From Oikopleura dioica (taxonomy: Eukaryota; Chordata; Appendicularia; Copelata; Oikopleuridae): a DNA stretch of 64,000 nt. The notes beneath the pieces were generated by a model. That model was given only the letters and a program-made list of their open reading frames with translations, was not told where the DNA came from and did not search any database. Each line of letters starts with the position of its first letter. Within the stretch, counting starts at the first letter, position 1. Shown here one piece after another: positions 55,343 to 64,000 of this stretch. The position numbers and the translations under genes were made by a program. The stretch is taken from positions 4,714,501 to 4,778,500 of the forward strand of contig OU015566.1 in assembly GCA_907165135.1 (NCBI GenBank). Direction: 5' to 3'.

Positions 55343-55454
55343 TGGGGTGGTGTCGGCTGCTGATTGGCCGATTTGCCGAATCAAGGTTTCTGATTGGTCG
55401 AAAATTTCCATGGAAAATTTTTCGGGATTTTTTTTCGATTCTTGACACCTCCCC
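55343..55454. mobile_element. Family-D MITE, copy 3
   Basis: TGGGGTGGTGTCGGCTGCTG at the left and TTCTTGACACCTCCCCA at the right; the internal CTGATTGGCC...TTTCTGATTGG segment matches copies at 19211 and 47816. Confidence 0.75.
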
Positions 55455-55628
55455 AATTTTATGTTCATAAATCGTTTTTTTCGGCATTTTTTTTTCGTTG
55501 GTTTAAAAATTGGTGCATAGACTTTTTTGCATATTTCGAACTCAGCGCAAGTTTCTTCAAATATTTGCCCATGCAGATTTTTGCAGATTTTCGATTTAAC
55601 CAAGATTGAAAATTTTCAGAAAAAAAAC

Positions 55629-56517
55629 ATGATTCTTTTTCCCTTTTTATTCTTCCAGCTAGTTTTTTCGGAGGAAAAGAGAAAAGTCCTTGTTGATTGC
55701 GACCCAGGAATAGACGATGGCCTTGCTCTTCAGTCGTCGCAGTGACGATTGTCGACGGAAACACAAAGACCTCCCAAGGTGCTGCGAATGCTCTCCGACT
55801 TTTCAAGAGCCACGGGGTTGATCCAATCCCACCAATCTTCCTCGGCTCCGACAAAAACACCTCCAGCGATGATTGGTTTGGAAAAGACGGCTTTGGCGAC
55901 CGGCAAGATCTCGAACCGATGATTTTTAAAGAAGACATCGATCAGGGAAAATACCCAGAAGTCAGAAAAGACAAGTCGGCAGCAGAAGCAATCGTTGATT
56001 TTTCTCGAGAAATCGTCGATCTGTCGATTCTAGCGCTTCGGCCACTGTCGAACATTGCCGCGGCGGTTGAAATTGACTCAAAAATAGCCGAGAGAGTGAA
56101 AGAATTGACGATCATGGGTGGCAATTTGTACGGATCTGGCAACGCGCCCGGACAAGCGGCCGAGTATAACTTTTGGTTCGATCATCTAGCAGCGGAAAAA
56201 GTTATTTCAAGGAAAAGGGACGAAGATTTTTTGAACAAAAAAATTTCATTAAGCTTCTTTTTGACTAAGCCAAATAGGGAAGAGCATTTTCAAATTACCA
56301 ATAAGATTGCTGTATTTGTCCTCCCGACCAATCAAAAGCCTGCTCCATTAAATTTTTATCCCAAGAAAGTTTTCTTCCGAAAATGACTCCAAAAATAATC
56401 ACGATGGAACTAGCCACCTCTCATCCCCTTCCCATCTCTTTCTGGGAAAACATGGAAAGCGATTTTCTAAAAGAAATATCAAAACTCGACGCCGAAATGT
56501 CTTATCGTAACTCTAGG
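55629..56517 (+). pseudogene. Inosine-uridine nucleoside hydrolase-like, damaged
   Basis: The start has a signal-peptide-like MILFPFLFFQLVFS and the nucleoside hydrolase signature KVLVDCDPGIDDGLAL (the DxDxGxDD calcium and ribose site). The frame then stops at 55742 while the adjacent frame continues AVTIVDGNTKTSQGAANALRLF, ELTIMGGNLYGSGNAPGQAAEYNFWFDHLAAEKV and, past a family-C repeat arm, PKIITMELATSHPLP. About ten residues expected between LAL and the VVAVTIVDGN strand are missing, so a small out-of-frame deletion is likely. The C-terminal third was not found. It may be a true pseudogene, a deletion allele or an assembly error. Confidence 0.6.
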
Positions 56518-56814
56518 TATAGAGTGGAAACAGTGGCCCTCCTTAGTTTAGTTTGGCCCCTTCCCCTATTTTCCCTGACCCATTCTCCTTTTCCTGTTTC
56601 CTGTTTCTCACCTCAACATCGGCGCTTATAACCAAGCCGCCTCTTTCTCTCTAAACATTACCATTCAACCATACCACATCATCACTTCCAAGTCACACCA
56701 ATAAACTACACTTTTTACCATGAGTTACGACGTTTATCTTCCCATTATATACTTGTGAACATTCGGTTGTTAGTTAGTTATCCTCTCATTCCGACCAATG
56801 TTTCCACAATATAC

Positions 56815-57534
56815 TAGGGTCGGCACCGACCCGACCAAAAAACCCGACCTGGTCGGAAATGGCCGAACCGACCATGGTTGGTCGGTTTTTGGTCGGTTTT
56901 AACCTACGCATTTGTGCGATTCATTCAATTCTCTCCGGCAAAGAAGAAAAAATTGACGGCGAGTCCGCGCTAAAGCTCTTGAAAATCTTACTTTTCAGGG
57001 CAGATCTACTGCAACAGTAAAATGCTTCAATTTGAGGGCCTCGAGCGCTGTCTATAATCTGCTCTTTTTGCCTTGGCACATTTTTCTTGACTATATTTTG
57101 AGTAGACTTCTGTGAAGTATGGTCAGATTAAATTATTTTAGCTCTCAGAATAAAAATCTACAAAAAAATACTCTTCAAGGAAAGTTTTTTTGTGAAATTT
57201 CAATTTTTTCCTCTTTTAAAACTTCACGTTGGAGTTTATCCTCGATATGGCTTTCTCACAACAAGCGTTGCTCGAAATTGGTGCTAGGAACAGTCTACGT
57301 AGGACATCGCAGCAGGTTGCGCTTGTCGGTGGGCCCGTTGAATCCTATTTGCACAGCTTGACACCTTGCCTGTACTTGGCCACTGCGAGTTTTCAGCAAC
57401 AACTCAAAGCGGAGAACCCCTTGAAAAACCGACCAAAAAAGCCGGCCCGACCGACCAAACCGACCACGGATTCGGCCTCTTTTCACGGGGACCGACCAAA
57501 CCGACCATGAAAAATGGTGGTCGGTGCCGACCCT
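56815..57534. mobile_element. hAT-like element with CTAGGGTCGGCACCGACC ends
   Basis: Perfect 18-bp inverted ends CTAGGGTCGGCACCGACC / GGTCGGTGCCGACCCTAG. Subterminal regions are packed with GGTCGG or CCGACC motifs. The ends resemble those of the UBE4 element (CTGGGGTCGGCAA). No target duplication was confirmed, and no transposase is recognisable in the roughly 700 bp. Confidence 0.85.
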
Positions 57535-59038
57535 AGACGTAACTATGTAAATTTTTGTGAAAAACTTGCTCTGATGAAAAACCAGTCTAGTACTTTTTCT
57601 TCGTGAGTTTTCACGATCGCCCCGAGGCTCGGTTTACTTTCGATGATCGTTCGTTTGTACCGTAGTCTTTCCAAGACTTTGACGGCTTTAGTGTTATGTA
57701 ATCTCAATATCATGAAAGTAGGGCTTGCTAAAGATGGTACGATCTTTTCAATGAGCGTTGATTCAAAGTGGCTGAGTCAAGTCGCCTTTCCAAAAAGTGC
57801 CGTTTATTTTCATGCAAAATAGCGTGCACTTGCAACCGACTAGTTCTTCGTAAAAGAGAGTTTGTTATCCGCATATGCACTTCGTAATTCGAAAGTTCGA
57901 AAATGCTGAGCTAGTGCCCCGCCAGAGCGGCGGCAAATTGAATTAGTAAGTTGCTCTCAAGTCAAGTTTCTCTGTTTTGCCTCAAACTTCGAGGTCTCAG
58001 TTTTTCTTTCGTTTTCGATCGCTTTCCATTTGTAAAACTCTGAACCATAAATAACCAATGCAAAAAATAGACAGAAACTGCTCTAATAACAATCTATCAT
58101 CCTATCACGGGAGCGCGGGAGCCCCATTTTCGTTTTCCCAACTTCCCGAAATATGCATCCATTTTTCTTGATTTTTCAGTCTCTAGATGTTTTCGTACCT
58201 GCTGATTCCAAATATGACAGAAAAATTGGCAAAAAAATATTGAATGTTATGAAAAACATAGAATTTATCTTTAAAAGATGCAAAATGTATAGTGCTCGTC
58301 TTTGCTCGTCATTCTTTTTTCGATATGTTCTCTGTCAGACCCTTCTGCTTAATCTCTCAAAAAATAAATTTACTTGGTTCTACTAGTCGGCCACAATCAT
58401 CAGATAAGTAAGTAAAAGTGACGGCGCGCTAGTGCTTTACACGCTGCGCGGGGAGCCCGAAAAGCATTAGCGCGCGCCATACTCTCAGTGGGTGCTTGCT
58501 TTGACCCAGTACTGGGGATCAGATGCAAACAATACCGGGTGATTAACACAAAAAAGTTCCCAGAAGTCCTAAGCTTCATGTTTGAAAAGAAATATTCGAA
58601 AAATAATAAGCAAGTGACCCAGAAAACTCGGGTGAAAAATCAGTCAGCTTTAAGAGTAGTCTTAAGCTTGTCTTCCGCAGCATTTTCCGATCAAAAAGAT
58701 TTTGGTATCATCAGAATCAGCAGAAAAATTCATACTTATGAGGAAATTTTTACGAAAATCGAAGGGCAATCGTTTTCCCGTGAAAGTCCCTAGTTATTGA
58801 AAATATGTTATGGCTTGTGGAGTCGCCGCCAGAGCGGCGGGCAAATTGAGTTAGTAAGTTGCTCGAAAGAAAAAGAGAAATTTTTTTTCAAATTTTTGTA
58901 GGAGAATTTTTCAATAATAATATTCCCGGGAAGGTGGAGCGGAGCTCGAAGGGACATCCTTATTCAAAATGGCGGCTAAGTAAGCAGCAGAGTTGCAAAT
59001 TTTGCCTTATTTTCGCCGAGCTGTAGAGTTGCAAATTT
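57535..59038. other. Intergenic repeats, no supported gene
   Basis: Two direct copies of CGCCAGAGCGGCGG(G)CAAATTGA(A/G)TTAGTAAGTTGCTC lie at 57921 and 58824. A GC hairpin (GCGCGCTAGTGCTTT...AGCATTAGCGCGCG) lies near 58423-58479. A 101-codon frame (58488-58793) has no recognisable feature. Confidence 0.45.
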
Positions 59039-59680
59039 GTTAAACTAAGTGAGCTGAGTTGGCTGAGTAAGCTGAGCAGCTCAGCTCAGCTCAGGTCAGT
59101 GATTTTCGAAAATGATCTGATCTGCGAAGCTCAGCTCGGACAATAATCACTCAGCTCAGCTCAGCTCAAAAATTTTTGAACATGTTCAGTTCTGCTCAGC
59201 TCAGCTCAGCTCAATGATCTAAACACAATTTTACAACTAAAAATACAGTTTAAAACAGCTCAGTTTAGCTCACCCAGCTGAGCTCAGCTCTAATTAGAAT
59301 CTGCTCAGCTCAGCTCAATTACCTAAAAAAGGTCTACTCAGCTCAGCTCGATCATTTCTGAAAAAGGGCAGCTCTGCTCAGTTTATCGAGCTGCCAAATA
59401 AGTCAGCTCCGCTCAGAGAATTTTTCACGTAGGGCAACTCAGCTCAGCAAAAGTAAACCAAACTTTGTTACTCTCCTGAGCTGAGGTGAGCTGACCTGCC
59501 AGAAAAATTCAATGAGCTGAGCTGCCCTTTTTCAGATTTGAATGAGTTGAGCTGAGCTGATCAGACCCTTATTAGAGCTGAGCTGAGGTAAATGAGCTGA
59601 ACTATGCTGTTTTCTACTCTATTTTTAGTAGTAAAATTATGTTAAAATCATTGAGCTGAGCTGAGCTTAGCGACGAGAAA
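59039..59680. repeat. Large foldback of AGCTC / GAGCT repeats
   Basis: The left half reads mostly GCTCAGCTCAG and the right half mostly GAGCTGAGCTG, so the block is a long imperfect inverted repeat centred near 59380. Motif family is the same as the TRPM2-like intron array. Confidence 0.85.
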
Positions 59681-60410
59681 AAGCATTTCGAAATACGAGA
59701 AAAATAGACACCGATTGTTTCTGATTCAGCAGAATAATGCTGCTCCCGTGTTTTGACCACAATTACTAGTAGAGCTCGCTACTCGCGCATGGTACCACAC
59801 ACAATACTTTCTGAGAGGGCGAGGCTTGCCCGACAAGCCGTGGTGCTCGAAAAACATAAAAGAGGAAAATATTTTTTCATGGAAAAAACTAAAATTCTGA
59901 CGTCTTTATTGGACTTTAAATTTTCAATCAAGAAAATCAAAATTCAAGGCTCTAAGCAAGAGTTTATTGTGAAAATCTTTCAAAATTTTCGATTTAAATT
60001 TGACAGCATCAAGATTATAAGGAAGGTTTAAAATGAAATTAACGGGAAAAAGAGATTTTTACCTGAAAATAAATTTTTATGAGAAAGCAATGATTAAGGG
60101 GATCCCTCCATAATTTCAAACTTTTTAATCAGTTATATAATAATTATAAAAAATAATAATAAAATTATAAAATAAAATTGTCTAAATGTCAATGAATGGA
60201 AAATAGACAAAATTTCTACAGCAGAAAAATTTGTAGTACAAACTTTGTGCCTTGGCGTACGAAAATTATCATAATAACTCAGCATGGCTTACGAGCGCCG
60301 ACCAGCAGTGGCGCTCCGAAACGAGGCAAATAAAAACGCGAGTTTTCATGAATACGGCAGATCTCATCGAGTCTCTTTTCTGATAAATAATCAGAAATAA
60401 AAAAGAAAAT
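59681..60410. other. Intergenic, promoter region of next gene
   Basis: No gene is supported. CAAATAAAAACG near 60328 is TATA-like and about 80 bp upstream of the next ATG. Confidence 0.4.
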
Positions 60411-61452
60411 GAAGGTAAGAATCAGAGATAATGTTAATTTTTTTGCAACTTGAATGATGAAAATTCTCTAGGCATTCGCTCTCTTCGCATCTGCCTCGGC
60501 ATGGACCAGTTCAGAGTACGCTACCACGTATTCGTATTGGGATCCCAGCAATATGACCTGCGGCGGAACCATCACCGAATCAACCCTTCTCGTCATTCCA
60601 ACGGATGAAAATGGTTTCTACTACAACGACATGGACTGCCACTGGGATCTCCAATTCCCAGAGGACGTCAGCCTCTTGCACGTCGTTCCACGCAACTTCG
60701 CCGTCGAGGACTGCGGTTCGGGATGCTATTGTGACGCGCTCATTGTCAACGCAAACCAGACCGACGAATCGGGCTACTGCGGCTTCCAAGAAACCTCTCG
60801 ACGAAGGAGACAAGCCGAAAAGGAATACAGTCTCGAAGGTAGATATAATATATATAATGAGAACTCGAACAATACTGGCATGGATGCGCGAACTATCGTC
60901 GGAAACACCGGAACGATCAAATGGTTCACCGATGGCTCAGTTGCCTATCGGGGTGCCGAAGTCTGCATTTACGCCGATGGAGACGATATGGAAGCTGTTT
61001 GCCCCCCACCTGCCCCAGCGGCTCCAGCAACTCTTTCTCCAGCCGACGCTTGGGCCCAGATCGAAGCCGCTGCTGCTGATGTGGCCACCGTCGTCAACGA
61101 CTTCTACGCCGCTCTCCCCGGCCTCGGTGCCAACTCCGTCCTCGCAACCAAGAAGGTCAATCGATTCAACGATTTCTTCGCCAAGATGCAAAAGCTCAAC
61201 AACCACTCTTCCGCCGATGCCTGCGCCTACCCTGCTGGCTCCAACGATCACTCCACTTTCGTCTCCCCTGTCGACTCCGCTGACGGCTGCGAGGAATTGG
61301 CAGGCCTTTTCGCCTCTCTCGCCTCCTTCCTCGACTCCTACGTCTGCCTTCCCAGCGCCGAATCCAGATCAATCAAATGGACTAGACTCATCCAGCGACA
61401 GCGAAAATTGGTCATGACCCGAAAACTCAAGCAGATGAGCTGCGGAAACTAA
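60411..61452 (+). CDS. Secreted CUB-domain protein
   Basis: The first coding exon is only six bases (ATGAAG, 60411-60416). The second (60472-61452) completes a signal peptide (MKAFALFASASAW) and carries a CUB-like domain (CGGTI, NDMDCHWDLQF, CGSGCYCDAL, GYCGF). A polybasic RRRRQAE furin-type site follows, then a Pro/Ala linker (CPPPAPAAPA) and an Ala-rich helical domain with four cysteines. The codons favour C-ending triplets (TTC, GTC, GCC, CTC) far more than neighbouring genes, suggesting high expression. A house (oikosin-like) or other abundant secreted protein is possible; I cannot assign a named gene. Confidence 0.75.
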
Positions 61453-61771
61453 GCGCCCAAAAACGGCAACGAATCGTTGTCGACAAATTCAAATTATACT
61501 TTCTGATTTTTCTCAGTTCTGTTTTTTTTTTCTCGTGAAAAAAACCTTCTTTGAATAAATCACAATTCGGCAAATGGTATTTGTGTTTATCCAAGAAAAA
61601 ATGTGTAAATCGATTTATCAAGAAATGAGAAAAAACGGAGGTTCGACAAAACCATACTCCTGTGTGTTGAGTACAACAACTTGACGGACTCGTTGTTGGC
61701 GCTTGCTATTACCATAATTCTGAAGTAGCTTCAAAACAAACTCAGAGGAAGCGGTGGTGTTCAAGTAATTA

Positions 61772-62122
61772 TTAAGGACCCCCCCCCCCCGTCAACTTTT
61801 TCCTTCGAAAAATGAAAATTTTTAAAAACACCATATTTTTGGTTCTTATTGCGTCCTCAGATTTAACTTGCTTTAAAAACTTGATAAGAGCAATTTTTGA
61901 CCAAGAAACATCAATATTTTTGCCAAAATTAGTGCAAATTCGTCAATTTTCGACGAAAAGTCCAATTTTCAAATGCGATTTTGAGGGTGTTAGAGTCGAG
62001 ATAGACCCCCAAAAAATCGACCTTAAAATCGTTTTTTGACCTGTAGAATCCATTTCCGGGGAAAATATAAAAATTCCGAAATTTGATTTTTCTAAAAAAG
62101 CTGACCGGGGGTGGGTCCTTAA
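61772..62122. mobile_element. Family-B MITE, copy 3
   Basis: Ends TTAAGGACCCCCCCCCCCCG and GGGGGTGGGTCCTTAA, with interior motifs CACCATATTTTTGGTTCTTA and GACCAAGAAACATCAATATT shared with copies 1 and 2. Confidence 0.8.
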
Positions 62123-63246
62123 TAAAAGGGCATTCTGAGCTGTTTTTTTGAATAACGATTTTCTTGATTTTCAGGCGCTGAGCAAGTGATTTTGGTAAAA
62201 AATTTGCTCGATGATTTTTTATCTCGAAAAATGATAAGAACTTTGACCATTTTACCGTCGAGGAGGCTCTTGACGGCACAAAATTCATTTTCACGCGCAA
62301 TGTCTTTTTGGTGAGTTTTTTTCTCTAGAACTTATTGTTTTATCTATTGCCTTGGAAGAAGAATTCTTCAGTTTCAGTTTTCTAAAGGAAAGAAAGTAAG
62401 TTGATCTCCCAGATCTGGGTCATTAAACCGTCGCCGGTGAAAATAATTCGTTGCAAAGCCCCCTTAGGAGCCCATTGAAAAATCAATAGCCATGATTTTT
62501 CGCGTGACATCGTCAATTATAAATGTCGTAGAGTAAGACTTAGACAGCTGATTTTGAGAAAAACTCCTTTTTCATCTTGAGGGTTTTTTAAATAGAAATT
62601 GAGTCATTTCCTTGTTTGCCGCTCTTTCATCTTTTCTCAAATTTGGCAGTGGAGTAGAAAAGACGCTAATTAACCGTAAACAGAGAAAAAATACCCGGAA
62701 TGGGAGGCTGCAATAGTGAAATATGCGGATTTGGCTCGTTGATAAACCCAGGTAAAAATCAATTTGTTGGCGTATATCATATACGGTATATGTCCGAAAA
62801 TGGCTTTCTTAATCCATATTTTACGAAACAAGCTGCGGAGTACTCTACTCTTGTCGTGTTTCTAAAGACCGTAGTTTATATTCAAAATAATTTTCTCGAA
62901 ATTGCAGTAGCACTTGCTTTGACCATGCAAAGTGCACCGCCACAGCGGCGGGAGATCTTAATTAATTACAGCAAATTTCCCTTAATTGTCGTTGAATTGA
63001 TCATTTTCATTTCAAATTTCAGAAAATCAACAGCTAAATTGCTCACGCTAGAATGGTAACATCCTTTCCAAGGGAAAAGTTGCTAATCCTGAGCTTGACC
63101 CTTCCTTTATCGCTCTGAGCAGAGGCAATTATCATTTCTAGCGATTTCGCAAATGCCTTTTATTTATCAGAACAGAGACTTTCTTTTCCTCCTTCTTCTC
63201 TTTTCAACTTTCAAAAATGCCCAGAAAATAACTTGTGAATTAAGAA
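62123..63246. other. Intergenic with possible orphan exons
   Basis: Around 62230-62311 an open segment (NFDHFTVEEALDGTKFIFTRNVFL then GTGAGT) looks exon-like. At 62700-62750 a frame MGGCNSEICGFGSLINP ends at a GTAAAA donor and has an N-myristoylation-like start. Neither can be joined to a gene, so both are left uncalled. Confidence 0.4.
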
Positions 63247-63958
63247 ATGGCTGCAGAACTTGCCGGAAAGAAGATCATCTTTATCGTCGGAGGCCCTGGC
63301 TCCGGAAAAGGCACTCAGTGCGAGCGAATCGTCGCCAAGGTACTTTTAATTCATTTTCTTTCTCCTATCCAGCTCCAAGTACGGCTACTGCCACCTTTCT
63401 TCTGGCGACCTTCTCCGCGCTGAAGTCGCTTCTGGATCTGAACGAGGCCAGGAGCTTCAGGAAATCATGAAGCGAGGCGAGCTCGTCCCTCTCGAAACCG
63501 TCCTCGCCATGATCCGGGACAAGATGTTGGCCAACACCGATGCCAAGGGCTTCCTGATCGATGGATACCCACGAGAAGTCGACCAGGGAAAGCAATTCGA
63601 ATCTTCGGTATGATAATTCTGCCAAAAACGTCACTCTAAGAGTCGCCTTCTAGATCGCCCCTGCTACCTCCGTCCTCTACCTCGACGTCGCCACCGAAAC
63701 CATGGTCCAGCGACTGATCAAGCGAGGTCAGACCTCCGGCCGCGCTGACGACAATGAAGAAACCATTCGCGCTCGACTCAACACCTTCGAAAAGGTACTT
63801 CCGCTTCCTCCCTCTCCATCCCCATCTTTTAGGCAACTGCTCCCGTCGTCGATTACTACAAGCAGCAAGGAAAGCTCTACGAAATCGAACGAGCCGTCGC
63901 CGAGTCCTCCCCCGATGAGGTTTTCGCCAAAGTCTGTCTTCTTTTCGACAAGTTGTAA
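63247..63958 (+). CDS. AK1: Adenylate kinase 1
   Basis: Four exons (63247-63339, 63380-63607, 63654-63794, 63833-63958) join without shifts to a 196-residue protein, the usual length for cytosolic short-form AK1. P-loop [13 protein letters not shown]-binding LSSGDLLR and [10 protein letters not shown], and the LID region [15 protein letters not shown] are intact, with the short LID typical of AK1. It catalyses ATP + AMP to 2 ADP. The exon 2 acceptor is CCAAG, giving K/YGYCHLS. Codon choice is C-ending, like the CUB protein, consistent with high expression. Confidence 0.95.
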
Positions 63959-64000
63959 ATTTAACCTTGTAAATAGCAAAACGCACTGTATTTTCAAATA

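Noticed and set aside
57229-57510. 93-codon frame within the CTAGGGTCGGC element as a transposase
   Set aside because: Too short, overlaps subterminal GGTCGG repeats, and shows no DDE or hAT dimerisation motifs.

Overview
ORGANISM. The window is animal nuclear DNA, most likely from an appendicularian (larvacean) tunicate such as Oikopleura. Reasons seen in the sequence: about 20 protein genes in 64 kb; many introns of 40-60 nt ending in TTTTAG or TTCTAG; genes 150-220 bp apart; a metazoan tRNA-Trp; animal-only architectures (TRPM2-like channel, kringle/trypsin protease, modular astacin); and many miniature foldback elements. The species call is inference; I could not run a search.

LAYOUT. 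1-3.0 kb: repeats (21-bp minisatellite, foldback elements, telomere-like motifs). 3.0-5.4: kinase-like protein with an apparent papain-like domain. 5.75-13.65: a tight same-strand cluster of DNAJC25, EFSEC and UBE4, possibly an operon. 13.8-17.8 (-): modular astacin metalloprotease. 18.3-20.8 (+): C-type lectin/kringle/trypsin protease. 20.9-21.4 (-): Thr-rich membrane-anchored protein. 23.3-26.5: full-length Penelope-like retroelement with an open reading frame, pLTR-like repeats, a 12-bp target duplication and a hammerhead-like motif. 26.5-31.99: small secreted Cys- and His-rich genes and a larger extracellular protein. 32.3-33.8 (-): extracellular choline-kinase-like protein. 34.8-42.7 (+): TRPM2-like channel with a degenerate NUDT9H tail. 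42.8: tRNA-Trp. 43.6-46.6 (-): two unrecognised genes. 47.5-49.5 (+): RIB43A-family protein. 49.6-51.7 (-): SLC43-like transporter. 52.5-55.2 (+): three secreted proteins, one resembling a peptide precursor. 55.6-56.5: damaged nucleoside hydrolase. 56.6-60.4: repeats. 60.4-61.5: CUB-domain secreted protein. 63.2-63.96: adenylate kinase 1.

THEMES. Four coding genes (UBE4, the 30-32 kb extracellular gene, TRPM2-like, the 27 kb Cys-rich gene) carry terminal-inverted-repeat elements inside otherwise continuous coding exons, three with clear 8-bp target duplications. In each case canonical GT...AG sites in or beside the element would restore the reading frame, so these insertions look like new introns. 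A related copy sits in an SLC43-like intron.

Several conserved genes (EFSEC, UBE4, TRPM2-like, astacin, a 54 kb secreted gene) need single-base corrections, mostly at short homopolymers. Assembly error is the simplest explanation. Exon joins below were inferred by eye from reading frame, splice motifs and family similarity, without transcripts.
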